Source of the DNA: Halotia wernerae
Lineage (GTDB): Bacteria > Cyanobacteriota > Cyanobacteriia > Cyanobacteriales > Nostocaceae
DNA length: 64,000 bases
Direction: 5' to 3'
Assembly: GCA_034931985.1 (NCBI GenBank)
Contig: JAYGHB010000020.1
Location: 1-64,000 of the forward strand
A program made the position numbers and the translations under genes. Of the stretch, positions 34,601-42,505 are shown in pieces (position 1 is the first letter of the stretch; each line of letters opens with the position of its first letter). A model generated the notes under the pieces. That model had not been told where the DNA came from and ran no database searches. It saw nothing but the letters and a program-made list of their open reading frames with translations.

Positions 34601-35544
34601 TTGGCAATCAACTGGGGGTGGCACTTCAACAAGCTGAACTACTCACCCAAACGCAGCAACAAGCAGAAGATTTAACTCAAGCTCTGCATGAGTTGCAAGA
34701 AACTCAAACCCAATTGATCCAGAGTGAAAAAATGTCCAGTTTGGGTCAACTAGTGGCGGGTATAGCCCACGAAATTAACAACCCTGTAAACTTTATTTAT
34801 GGCAACCTGAACCATGTCAATGAATACACTGAAGATTTACTTAGCATACTAAATCTTTATCAACACCATTGCCCCAACCCCAGCCCTGAGATTGTGGAAT
34901 GCTCACAAGAGTTTGACTTAGAATTTCTCACTGAAGATTTGCCAAAAACTTTATCTTCCATGAAGATTGGAGCAGAACGCATCCGTCAGATAGTTATGTC
35001 CTTACGAAATTTCTCTCGCCTTGATGAAGCTGAAATGAAGGCGGTGAGTATTCATGAGGGCATTGATAGCACACTGTTGATTTTACAGCACCGCTTAAAA
35101 GCTAAATCGGAAAGTCCCAGCATTGAAGTTATCAAAGAATATGGTGATTTGCCATTAGTAGAGTGTTATGCCGGACAACTCAATCAGGTGTTTATGAATG
35201 TTTTGAGCAATGCGATCGATGCTCTAGAAAATTACCAGCAGCAAAAATCAGAATCTCATCACCATCAAATTACAATCCGCACTACTGTTGGAAAGCTGAA
35301 GGATAATATTAAAAGTGTAGTAATTTACATTACCGACAACGGCGGAGGCATCCCAGAAGATGTACAGAAAAAAGTATTTGATCCGTTTTTCACTACTAAG
35401 CCAGTAGGAAAAGGTACTGGCTTGGGACTATCAATTAGTTACCAGATTGTGGTGGATAAGCACAGTGGTATTTTTAAATGTGATTCGCAACCAGGAGTAG
35501 GCACACAATTCTGGGTTGAAATTCCGGTTTGCCATATGGTATAG
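31693..35544 (+). CDS. Multi-GAF phytochrome/cyanobacteriochrome-like histidine kinase
   Basis: 1283 aa, no membrane segment. Five GAF domains can be seen (about 10-195, 215-420, 455-620, 635-800, 825-995). GAF1 has the phytochrome motif PADDIPPHAREL and C138 in PCHAEYLTAMGV; GAF3 has C555 in QCHVDNLEYF; GAF4 has C737 in PCYIQMLEQL (Tyr instead of His); GAF5 has C920 in ECHIALLEQF. All four sit at the bilin-attachment position; GAF2 lacks it. A linker coiled coil leads to HisKA (EKMSSLGQLVAGIAHEINNP, phospho-acceptor H1026), the N-box NVLSNAID, DNGGGIP and GTGLGLSIS. I infer a multi-chromophore light sensor. ATG at 31693. No response regulator is adjacent. Confidence 0.93.
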   Translation: MSPITQSNLRANLDQESVLRRITNRIRQTLELEEILTTTTAEVFSLLGTDRVMIYKFHANASGQVVAESIHENSLPSLLGLNFPADDIPPHARELFIKSRVRSVVNVDMRQIGHSPLNNLQTGEPESEDIHYRPLDPCHAEYLTAMGVKSSLVAPIFHQDQLWGLLVSHNAKTRFISEYELEAVQMVVEQLSVAIAQSNLFTEARAKAEREAIINRIATLLHSLPTIVLQPALEATVAAFGGSGGRLCIRNEAFNLHNGSFKSLPECLIPGSNCVKVYICGQQPVMPEQTIYPLIEQYSAWQEYYKSGEYDVWAVSDIYQTANLRILQATFQLTKIRSLLMIPLHYRQQLIGYLSIFRNEIDTETLWAGQFDSDQRQLYPRLSFDVWRESKTAQAQQWSVEEIDLAREISKHFASAIQQYELYQQVQAFNDNLEKQVKNRTLELQRTSEQQQTVFGVIAKIRESLDTNIIFQTTTREVCKLIKADRVSVYRFSADWGGEFVGDFEAATPHWSNDSKLSINTVWNDTYLQETEGGRYRYNETFAVDDIHKQGFTQCHVDNLEYFQIHAFVLAPIFVGQKLWGLLTTYQHSEPRQWKPSEVNFISQIAAQLGVAVQQAELLAQTQQQTLNLQQAAEQQRVLFEVVAQIRKSLDLDVIFAATVGEVRRSLNADRVVVYRFDPNSDFDGGGIVSENTLPEFTSALTLEIKDNCFQKKYAALYHKGGVHAIADLYNSGLNPCYIQMLEQLQVKANLVLPLAIGDQLWGLLCIHQCTQPRQWQVSDIKFASQVAVQLSVALEQADLLAQSQQQAIDLQQAAEQQQALFEVVAKMRESLDIQAIFQTTTQEICQSLQADRVAVYRFHPDWSGEFIAEFVGEGWMKLVSGDINTVWQDTYLQETQGGRYRHNETFAVDDIYQAGHFECHIALLEQFQVRAYAIAPIFIGQQLWGLLAAYQNSAPRHWEDSEIKFIAQIGNQLGVALQQAELLTQTQQQAEDLTQALHELQETQTQLIQSEKMSSLGQLVAGIAHEINNPVNFIYGNLNHVNEYTEDLLSILNLYQHHCPNPSPEIVECSQEFDLEFLTEDLPKTLSSMKIGAERIRQIVMSLRNFSRLDEAEMKAVSIHEGIDSTLLILQHRLKAKSESPSIEVIKEYGDLPLVECYAGQLNQVFMNVLSNAIDALENYQQQKSESHHHQITIRTTVGKLKDNIKSVVIYITDNGGGIPEDVQKKVFDPFFTTKPVGKGTGLGLSISYQIVVDKHSGIFKCDSQPGVGTQFWVEIPVCHMV

Positions 35545-35545
35545 C

Positions 35546-36019
35546 AAGTTGCGGAAAAACCAGGGTAAGAAAAATTGCCGCCTGACTGCGGACGATATTC
35601 AACGAATTACTGATCTTTATCTCGATCCGCTTGAAACTGAGCATTCTAAGCTATTGGATATTGAGGAATTTGGCTATCACCGGATTGTGGTAGAGCGTCC
35701 GCTGCGGCTGCGGTTTCAGGTTACACCTGAGCGAATGGCGCGATTTAGAAAAGAAGTGACGAAGAAGGCTTTGCCGTTGGTGGCTTTGCTAGAGGCTTTG
35801 GGTAGCGAGGCGGATGGAGATTTTAATGCGGTGCGCGATCGCTTAGAAGCAGCAGCAGAAGCTGAGAATTTAAAGCTGACTCAGAAAGATTGGAAACTGA
35901 TGCGGGATATTTTTACTGAGAAAGATGAAACGGCGGAGCCTGTGATTTTGGAACGGACTGAGGCAGGTATAATTTATGAGCCAGATTCTGAGTTGCGGGA
36001 TACAGAAGAAGCTGGCTGA
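35546..36019 (+). pseudogene. HsdM-like (type I restriction-modification methylase) C-terminal fragment
   Basis: The frame overlaps the kinase's 3' end, but homologous-looking sequence starts about SKLRKNQGKKNCRLTADDIQ and continues FGYHRIVVERPLRLRFQVTP. This is the C-terminal tail of N-6 adenine methylase subunits of type I systems. The S-adenosylmethionine and NPPY motifs are absent. The frame has no start of its own, so it is a decayed remnant joined to the end of the kinase gene. Confidence 0.75.
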
Positions 36020-36027
36020 GTCATCAA

Positions 36028-36144
36028 TTGGTTGAACTCACAGATGCGATCGCCACCAATCCCGGATTTGATTCAGTAATTGTAGTTACCGATCGCGTCA
36101 TCTTAGATCCCACCTTCCGCACCCTAACTGTCACACATCAATAA
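36028..36144 (+). pseudogene. HsdR-like fragment
   Basis: A 38-codon frame reads LVELTDAIATNPGFDSVIVV then TDRVILD. The VIVVTDRxxLD motif matches the strand after the Walker A site in type I restriction (HsdR) helicases. Only this scrap remains. Assignment is tentative but fits the HsdM fragment just before it. Confidence 0.45.
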
Positions 36145-36310
36145 AGCTAAACGCAATAAAATAACAATTCAAAAACTAGGATTTAGCGACAACGATTTGT
36201 GGATAGCTGCTACAGCAATCAGCTATGGCATGACTATCATTTCAGCCGATAAAGACTTCGTGCGGATTCAAGAAGTGCAACACCTGTCTCTAGACAATTG
36301 GTGTTCTTAA
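36137..36310 (+). pseudogene. PIN-domain (VapC-like) C-terminal fragment
   Basis: Reads NKITIQKLGFSDNDLWIAAT, AISYGMTIISADKDF and ends LSLDNWCS. The NDLWIAATA...SADxDF pattern carries the two C-terminal acidic positions of PIN ribonucleases (VapC). The N-terminal DTN part is lacking, so the toxin is dead. It overlaps the end of the HsdR scrap by a few bases in another frame. Confidence 0.75.
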
Positions 36311-36363
36311 AAATGTGTTCGTTTAGTGCAGGTTATTGTTGTTTACTTTGAATACGTTGAATC

Positions 36364-37518
36364 TCAACTACGGAGTTGCACAGGCATTGCTAAATAAGTC
36401 ATCTTCAAACCACCCAGTGGTGTAAAAATCACTGGGGTGAGGCTTTGATTCAGATGCATTTGAATTTCTGAGGATGGTAATTCTTTTAACCCTTCCATCA
36501 AGTACTTGATATTAAAAGCAATTTCTATATCTTCCCCAGATATTTGTGCAGGCATTGATTCTCTACCACTACCCACATCTTGAGCTTCACAAGATAAGGT
36601 AATTTCCTGGGCTGTGTTGTCAATGCTAATTTTAACAATATTATTTTTTTGATCAGCTAGCACGGCAATTCGCTCTAAAGTGCTGATAAATTGTCGTCGT
36701 TCAATTGTGACTTGGCGCTCAAATTGGCGCGGAATCAGTTGCCGATAAGCGGGATATTGTCCATCTAAGGTGCGGCTAGTTAAACGTTGATTTTGCCAAG
36801 CAAACACAACTTGACCTTGATCTAAATATAAAGCGATCGCTTCATCCGACGCAGCGTTATGAGCCAACATCCGCTGTAATTCGCGTAATGCTCTAGCTGG
36901 TACTGTCACTTCTAGTTCATCGCTACCGCTAAGAGGACTCTCATTAGTAGTTTCCACCACTGCTAAACGATGTCCATCGGTAGCTGCAAATTCCAATGTG
37001 TCTTGTTTAACTGTCAAATGCACACCAGTAAGTACTTGCTTGGTTTCATCTGAACTGGTGGCAAACAACGAACCTCTTAATCCCTCAATTAAGGCAACAG
37101 TAGTGAGATTCAGTGGTTTCGTATTTTCGATTACTGGTAATTCGGGAAATTCTTCAGCTCCCATTGCTCGGACTTGGTAATGTCCACTTTTTGGTGTCAG
37201 CGTTACGATTAAACCTTCCCCTGTAGATGTTTCGGCTGATTCATCGTCTAGGGTGATTTCTCCTTCTGGCAGTCGAGAAGTAATGTCTACAAGTAGCCTT
37301 GCAGGTAGAGCGATCGCTCCTCCTTGCCACACCTCGGCGTTAAAGCTGGTGCGGATACCTAAGCTGAGATCAAAGGCTGTCAAGCTGACCTGGTTAGTTT
37401 CAGCATCCGCTTGCAACAGTATATTGGCAAGTATTGGATGATTCGGTCGTGATGGTACAGCCCGGCTGACGAGTGAAAGATTTGTACTGAGATCGCTTTG
37501 GGCGCAAACTAATTTCAT
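36364..37518 (-). CDS. dnaN: DNA polymerase III sliding clamp (beta subunit)
   Basis: 384 aa, normal length. Opening MKLVCAQSDLSTNLSLVSRA and the segments HPILANILLQA, FATSSDETKQVLTGVHL, ATDGHRLAVVET and the closing PLGGLKMTYLAMPVQL are classical DnaN. The ring-shaped dimer tethers the replicative polymerase. ATG at 37518. It is not next to dnaA here, as is usual in cyanobacteria. Confidence 0.97.
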   Translation of the reverse strand: MKLVCAQSDLSTNLSLVSRAVPSRPNHPILANILLQADAETNQVSLTAFDLSLGIRTSFNAEVWQGGAIALPARLLVDITSRLPEGEITLDDESAETSTGEGLIVTLTPKSGHYQVRAMGAEEFPELPVIENTKPLNLTTVALIEGLRGSLFATSSDETKQVLTGVHLTVKQDTLEFAATDGHRLAVVETTNESPLSGSDELEVTVPARALRELQRMLAHNAASDEAIALYLDQGQVVFAWQNQRLTSRTLDGQYPAYRQLIPRQFERQVTIERRQFISTLERIAVLADQKNNIVKISIDNTAQEITLSCEAQDVGSGRESMPAQISGEDIEIAFNIKYLMEGLKELPSSEIQMHLNQSLTPVIFTPLGGLKMTYLAMPVQLRS

Positions 37519-37649
37519 AGTCAGATGCAGCTGATGAACGATTATGGTAGCATCCTTATTGCCTATAGGGGAGTCTACAAGCTAGGGCAATTTAGAATTA
37601 TTTAAGTCTTGCTTACTTGTTTAAAGCAAACCAGCAACGTCTCCAGCTA

Positions 37650-37757
37650 CATACCTACGTCCGTTAATCGTGGGCGATCGCTGCCGGATTTCAACTTCAC
37701 GTTACCAAACCCATTGATCCAGAAAGTTTGGTAGCGATCGCAATATTGTTGAGTTAA
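37650..37757 (+). pseudogene. Response-regulator receiver domain scrap
   Basis: The end of the frame reads AAGFQLHVTKPIDPESLVAI and stops at 37757. GFxxHxxKPIDPxxL is the beta5-alpha5 region (with the conserved lysine) of receiver domains in hybrid kinases. Upstream a TAA breaks the frame and nothing else of the gene remains. Confidence 0.5.
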
Positions 37758-37779
37758 CTTAGTACATGATTTCACAAGT

Positions 37780-37987
37780 TCGTAGCGAAAAATAGCCTTC
37801 CATTAAATCTTTGCGTTCCTCTGCGTTTAAAAAGACTATTTTTTTAAACGCAGAGGGACAAAGAGTAAACGCAGCGAAAAGTTCTGTTCGCGTAGCGTCT
37901 CCGTCAGGAGAAAGAGGGTTTCCCTCTGTAGGAAACTTTTCAAGACAAAGTGACGCAGAGTTTTGCCAAATTTAATTCGCTACGAAT
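37780..37987. repeat. Composite inverted-repeat element upstream of dnaN
   Basis: About 208 bp bounded by TTCGTAGCGAA and its exact complement TTCGCTACGAA. Inside is a strong hairpin CCTCTGCGTTTAAAAA / TTTTTAAACGCAGAGG (37818-37833, 37841-37856), extended by CTTTG/CAAAG, plus a GTAGCGTCTCCGTCAGGAGA repeat. No coding capacity; a MITE or repeat cluster. Confidence 0.65.
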
Positions 37988-38019
37988 TAATGAAATGTTG
38001 TACTTAGACTCCAAAAGAG

Positions 38020-38181
38020 TTATCGCCGCTTAACGGTGCTGCGTCGGGTTTCGCGTTTTTCATCTTCTCGACGACGGCGATCACGCCAATCTGCTAGCGT
38101 CAAATAACCAACGCCACCAGTAACTGCTACTAGCAGCACCAAGGCAACTAAAGCCAAAATACTCAGGAATGGACTTTCCAC
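38020..38181 (-). CDS. 53-aa single-pass membrane protein downstream of petN
   Basis: Starts with GTG at 38181: MESPFLSILALVALVLLVAV, then TGGVGYLTLADWRDRRRRED and a basic end. One membrane helix (about 5-28) and a long Arg/Glu/Lys-rich tail. It begins 7 bp after the petN stop on the same strand, so the two are surely co-transcribed. I recall similar small proteins in cyanobacteria but no function; a link to cytochrome b6f or thylakoid membranes is only suggested by position. Confidence 0.75.
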   Translation of the reverse strand: MESPFLSILALVALVLLVAVTGGVGYLTLADWRDRRRREDEKRETRRSTVKRR

Positions 38182-38188
38182 AATTCCC

Positions 38189-38278
38189 CTATAATCCGTT
38201 GCGTCCCCAAACTACCATTGCAATCGACCAAGTGAATACAACTAAGAGTGATACCCAACCCAATGTCAAAATCGCCAT
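38189..38278 (-). CDS. petN: Cytochrome b6-f complex subunit 8 (PetN)
   Basis: 29 aa: MAILTLGWVSLLVVFTWSIA followed by MVVWGRNGL. This is the nearly invariant PetN peptide, a single thylakoid-membrane helix needed for b6f assembly. Too short for most gene finders. ATG at 38278; followed by a co-directional 53-aa membrane protein gene. Confidence 0.97.
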   Translation of the reverse strand: MAILTLGWVSLLVVFTWSIAMVVWGRNGL

Positions 38279-38384
38279 AGTCCTACTTTTTAAATAATTA
38301 CAACACGTCTCTAATATTTATCATACTGGGAATGGGGAATAGGAAATGGAGAATAGTGGGTAAAGAATTTTTTTCGTACCTGAT

Positions 38385-38639
38385 CAGGACTTACGCAAAA
38401 TATCTCTCAACCTTTTATTCGCACCGAAGTTCTGATGCCTGCGGCAAGCCGCAAAAGCGTCTACGGCGGTAGCCGCCGCTCAGACTTCTCTCTGTGTCAC
38501 GCCAGTTGCTACAACGCGGCGGCACTTCTTTCAAGTCGGGCATTGCCCGCCCAACAGAGTGCCTTGGAAACCCGCGCAACACACTGGCTCCCCTGTGTCT
38601 CTGTGGTTTTATTCTTCTGTGACTACTGCGTAAGTCCTA
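38385..38639. mobile_element. MITE-like repeat, copy D of the AGGACTTACGC family (enlarged)
   Basis: Ends CAGGACTTACGC / GCGTAAGTCCTA. The outer parts (AATATCTCTCAACCTTTTAT; CTCTGTGGTTTTATTCTTC) match copy A at 6431-6524 in reverse orientation. About 160 bp of GC-rich repeat (including GATGCCTGCGGCAAGCCGC) is inserted in the middle. It ends about 40 bp from the stop of the adjacent kinase gene. Confidence 0.75.
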
Positions 38640-38677
38640 CTTATGTCCGGTTTTGGAGGCGAGTGGGAGAACTAAAA

Positions 38678-40597
38678 TTAAAAACCGCTTTGAGAAGTTT
38701 CCGTAGGACTGGGACTATCTTTAGCGTCTGGTTGGTTAGTATCGATAAATTCTTGTTGAGAATTATTTTGATTTTCTGGCTGTTCAATATTCTTTCCCAC
38801 ATTTTCAGCGGCTTGTTTCAACAATGGTTCTATTTTATTTCGCCAGTACTTAGTATTAGGCAACTTTTCGGGATGGTTTTTATAATCCAAAACTTTGTCC
38901 CATTTACCATCGTCTATTGCTTGATTAATATCATTAAATAGAGCATCTGCCTTAGACCATTCTTGCTGCCACTCGGCAATCATCTTACGTGTTTCTTTAA
39001 TTTCAGAAGAAGCACTTGCAGGAATTGACCTTAGTAGTGCGATCGCTCCGATTAAATCTCCTGAATTATACTTCTGTCTGGCTTTTTCTACAATCTTGAT
39101 ACTACTTTGACTAGACTGTGATTGTTCTGCTGTTTCAGCATCAGACGTTGATATATCTGATGGTTCTGGCGATGGAGTTCCTATATTTCTAGATTTTGGT
39201 CTGGACTGGGGAATTGGTCGAGAAGCAATCAAAGTACTATCATCTATTGTCTTAGTTGCAATGCCTTGATCACGTAGGCAAGACATCCATTGTTCATTAT
39301 TGTTGATTACTCCCTTGTGCGCCCAAGCTAAACGACCAGAGTTAAGTTTAACTTCTATCCATCCCAGTTCTGTTTGCTGACCAGTAACCTCAAATTTGGT
39401 GTTATCACCAACAGTTTTAACTATGTTGTCAGAATTGATAGCACTAGGTTCAGAACGGATATTGGAATTACCTTCAACAACAGCCAAGCACTTGTTTGCT
39501 GAGGTGTTATCATTGCCTGTAAAATTAGTAGCGAAATTTTTGATATTTGGAAATACATTTGCTACCAAAGCAGCCGCACCACCTGCCAATAGTATGCCAA
39601 TCAACAACGGCCACGGATCTGGTCTAGTAGAGTTTTGACGAGTAGGTTTGATAGTTCCATGATTTGCTGGCGCAACTGCAACGGTTTGTTGTCGAGATGT
39701 TTGGGATAAAGATGTGCTTGGTTGGTAACTGTGATTATTGGGAAGTTCTTGAGATGTAGAGGCTGTCAACACCAGATTCGTAGTGTTTATACATGCTTGC
39801 AATGCTTCTGTTGCACTTTGATAGCGGTCTTTGAAGTGATAACGCACCATCTTAGTCAGCACTGCTGCCAATCGATAATTCACGTGTGTTAAATGCTGCC
39901 AAAGAATCTCGCCTGTTTCGGGATTTTCTTGCAATTGAGCTGCCGATACTCCTGTAAGTGCCTGAATAGCAATGATGCCAAGGGAGTAAATATCACTATT
40001 GGGACGAGGTTTACCTTGCCCTTGTTCTGTAGGCATATAGCCAGGAGTGCCAATGGCTACTGTGGCAGTGGGTTGTCCTCCAACTGTAACTAATGGTGAA
40101 CGTAATTGTTTGACTGCTCCAAAATCTACTAAAACTAATTTATTGTCAGAGACGCGACGAATAATGTTATCTGGCTTGATGTCGCGGTGAATTACACCCT
40201 GACGATGAACAAATTCTAAAATCTCCAAAACTTCTTGCAACAGTTGCATGACTTGGCTTTCAGTCCACTGCTGACCAAGTGTGAGTTCTTCAGTTAAAGT
40301 ATGTCCTTCGATATATTCTTGAACTAAATAAAATTCTTGATTTTCGTCAAAATAAGCCAGCAACCGGGGAATTTGGTCATGGTTGCCCAGTTGTTCTAAG
40401 GTTTCAGCTTCGCTATTAAACAGGCGCTTGGCAGTGTCAAACACTCTGGGGTCGGAACTTGTAGGTTTGAGGTGCTTGACCACACACATAGGATTACCTG
40501 GCCGCCTAGTATCTTGGGCAATGTAAGTTTGACCAAATCCCCCCGTAGCAAGGACTCTAATTACTTGGTAACGATGGTCTAATAGCTTGCCGATCAT
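38678..40597 (-). CDS. Ser/Thr protein kinase with membrane helix and SH3-like domain
   Basis: 639 aa. Kinase domain at residues about 10-270: ATGGFGQTY, catalytic K41 in CVVKHLKP, HRDIKPDNII, DFGAVKQL, GTPGYMPTEQG. A Ser/Thr/Gln-rich linker leads to a membrane helix (about 327-348, PLLIGILLAGGAAALVANVF). Then an SH3-like segment (NIRSEPSAINSDNIVKTVGD) and a helical tail with TPR-like character (ARQKYNSGDLIGAIALLRSI). The outer SH3-like part may bind cell-wall or protein ligands. ATG at 40597; divergent from the gene at 40762. Confidence 0.93.
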   Translation of the reverse strand: MIGKLLDHRYQVIRVLATGGFGQTYIAQDTRRPGNPMCVVKHLKPTSSDPRVFDTAKRLFNSEAETLEQLGNHDQIPRLLAYFDENQEFYLVQEYIEGHTLTEELTLGQQWTESQVMQLLQEVLEILEFVHRQGVIHRDIKPDNIIRRVSDNKLVLVDFGAVKQLRSPLVTVGGQPTATVAIGTPGYMPTEQGQGKPRPNSDIYSLGIIAIQALTGVSAAQLQENPETGEILWQHLTHVNYRLAAVLTKMVRYHFKDRYQSATEALQACINTTNLVLTASTSQELPNNHSYQPSTSLSQTSRQQTVAVAPANHGTIKPTRQNSTRPDPWPLLIGILLAGGAAALVANVFPNIKNFATNFTGNDNTSANKCLAVVEGNSNIRSEPSAINSDNIVKTVGDNTKFEVTGQQTELGWIEVKLNSGRLAWAHKGVINNNEQWMSCLRDQGIATKTIDDSTLIASRPIPQSRPKSRNIGTPSPEPSDISTSDAETAEQSQSSQSSIKIVEKARQKYNSGDLIGAIALLRSIPASASSEIKETRKMIAEWQQEWSKADALFNDINQAIDDGKWDKVLDYKNHPEKLPNTKYWRNKIEPLLKQAAENVGKNIEQPENQNNSQQEFIDTNQPDAKDSPSPTETSQSGF

Positions 40598-40761
40598 ATT
40601 CCCTCCCCAGAGTTATTACCTAATTTTTTAGCTGGTAATAAATATCTCCAAATTTTCTTCAATGAAATCCGCTATCTTGAGAAAAGATTTAGATTAAAAA
40701 CACAGCTTTTTAATAAATACAGACTGTTAATTTTGCTTTTTAGTGCCTTTGTTTAGTACCA

Positions 40762-41250
40762 ATGCCACCTAGAATAACAAACCCAGTTGCATGGCAGCAG
40801 GCTGAACTTCTCATGCAACCTGCTTTCATTCGCGTTATCGATAATCTCCGTAAGCGTCTTGATACATCTGCTTGGAAAGGAACTTACCAAGATGTGATGA
40901 TTTGGCCAGCTAGCACCACTGATGAAATTAAAACGTTGGTAACTCAACTGTTGCAAAAAATGGAAACTGCAACATTAGAACAGGCTGATGTCATCAGAGA
41001 AACTCTTGCTAGTCTACCAATGCCCCATCCAGGATATCATCTGGTTTTGCAACGTCAAGGGCAACACGTAAGTATCGATTTGTGGGAACTTTGTTACGAG
41101 GTATGTTTTCTCAATTATAACCCAGAGAATGAAGTGGTTAATATTGATACTAGTTTATTTGATGAACTAGGTGAGGTAGATTGGCAACGTTTAGAAGATA
41201 AAACTAAGGAGTTAGTTGAGCAGGTGTTTGTAAATTTGCCAGACAAATGA
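40762..41250 (+). CDS. Conserved protein of unknown function
   Basis: 162 aa, soluble and acidic. MPPRITNPVAWQQAELLMQP opens it and LPMPHPGYHLVLQRQGQHVS lies mid-way. The composition is that of a genuine cyanobacterial protein, but I recognise no domain. Divergent from the kinase gene with about 165 bp between, and 16 bp before the small CopG-like gene. Confidence 0.7.
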   Translation: MPPRITNPVAWQQAELLMQPAFIRVIDNLRKRLDTSAWKGTYQDVMIWPASTTDEIKTLVTQLLQKMETATLEQADVIRETLASLPMPHPGYHLVLQRQGQHVSIDLWELCYEVCFLNYNPENEVVNIDTSLFDELGEVDWQRLEDKTKELVEQVFVNLPDK

Positions 41251-41266
41251 AAATGCTTTCAGATGT

Positions 41267-41461
41267 ATGAATATGAATAATCCTGATGAAGAACTCGAAC
41301 TACATTTAAAAACTCGTGCCACAGAAATAGTATCAATAAAGATACCAATAGACACATTAAAATCACTCAAAAAAGCTGCAACTAATCGAGATATGTCACT
41401 TGAAGCACTACTTAAGTTTTACATTGGGCAGAGTTTGCGACAAGATTTAACTAATATTTAG
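41267..41461 (+). CDS. Small ribbon-helix-helix (CopG-like) protein
   Basis: 64 aa. VSIKIPIDTLKSLKKAATNR, then DMSLEALLKFYIGQSLRQDL, fits a strand followed by two helices as in RHH antitoxins. It lies 16 bp after the preceding gene. No toxin gene is adjacent, so it may be an orphan antitoxin or a small regulator. Confidence 0.65.
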   Translation: MNMNNPDEELELHLKTRATEIVSIKIPIDTLKSLKKAATNRDMSLEALLKFYIGQSLRQDLTNI

Positions 41462-41581
41462 TCTCAGTAATATTACTGTGATCGCTTTATCTTTTCCACC
41501 TCTACTCTATAGAAGAACATAGCGATCGCAGTTATCTCAAAAATAAAATTATGGAAGAATAAATAAATTGAGGAACAAAAA

Positions 41582-41833
41582 ATGCCTATCCAGACAAACT
41601 ACGGTGAAGCTTGTAACAATTTTGACAAAATTTATGACGAGGCAATCAAAAGTCGTGAACCTATAGTTGTTAATCGTGAAGGTGCTGAAAGCGTATCTGT
41701 AATTCCTACTGCGGAACTTAACAGCATCTTAGAGACAGCATACTTGTTTCAGTCACCTGAGAATGCAGCACGACTTTTAGATGCTTTACAACGTGTTAAA
41801 GCAAAGACTAACAAGCCCCAAACTATAGAATAA
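41582..41833 (+). CDS. Phd/YefM-family antitoxin, no adjacent toxin
   Basis: 83 aa: IQTNYGEACNNFDKIYDEAI, KSREPIVVNREGAESVSVIP and AELNSILETAYLFQSPENA are the standard YefM/Phd motifs. These antitoxins are normally followed by a YoeB/Txe-type toxin, but the next 120 bp hold none and a GNAT gene follows. It appears orphaned. GAGG precedes the ATG. Confidence 0.85.
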   Translation: MPIQTNYGEACNNFDKIYDEAIKSREPIVVNREGAESVSVIPTAELNSILETAYLFQSPENAARLLDALQRVKAKTNKPQTIE

Positions 41834-41953
41834 CTACGAAAGGAATTTGGACTTTATACTTTAGCTTAATAGCAGTTTTTTTACCTCTATGCTTGTTATG
41901 TATTACTTTGTAGTGCAATAAGTAAAACTCACAGATTTTTGTTGATATTGCTT

Positions 41954-42505
41954 ATGAGTCAGCAAACTTATCTAAAAGTACCCTTTGTTTGGGAAGAACC
42001 TAAACCGTTGATTGAAGTTCCACGGCGGTTGACTTTTAAGCCAGTCAACACAATGCCTGATAATCCATTAATAAAAGTCGTTGCGCGTGTAATGGCTTCA
42101 TCAATGGATGCAAGTCATCAGAAACAAGTTTCAGAATATGAGCTTCATGAGGCGGCTGAAAAACTTTTAAATTCAGCCAATGATGGCTTCTCGTATCAAG
42201 ATGACTGGTGGCAGTTTGGGATTAACGAAAATGAGGACATTGTAGGGTTTGTGCTTCCGGTTATCTTTGAAGAATGCGCCAAAGAGGGCTTAGAAGAAGG
42301 AACAATCTACGATATTGGAGTTTTACCAGAGTATCAAGGGCTTGGTTTTGCAAACGATCTTTTGTCACAAGGAACACGCATATTACAAGACGTAAGAGTT
42401 TGGCGAATATTCTGTGATACCTCTGTAACTAACGTGCGGATGATTTCTGTGTTCAAGCGAGTTGGGTATCGACAATATAGCGAACCTTATGAGCGTCCTA
42501 TTTGA
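41954..42505 (+). CDS. GNAT-family acetyltransferase
   Basis: 183 aa from ATG at 41954 (MSQQTYLKVPFVWEEPKPLI); a TTG at 41939 is in frame. The acetyl-CoA site is DIGVLPEYQGLGFANDLLSQ (QGxG/A loop) and FKRVGY closes the fold. An N-terminal extension of about 55 residues precedes the core. Substrate unknown. It could have replaced the lost toxin partner of the preceding antitoxin, but GNAT toxins pair with RHH, not Phd, antitoxins. Confidence 0.8.
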   Translation: MSQQTYLKVPFVWEEPKPLIEVPRRLTFKPVNTMPDNPLIKVVARVMASSMDASHQKQVSEYELHEAAEKLLNSANDGFSYQDDWWQFGINENEDIVGFVLPVIFEECAKEGLEEGTIYDIGVLPEYQGLGFANDLLSQGTRILQDVRVWRIFCDTSVTNVRMISVFKRVGYRQYSEPYERPI

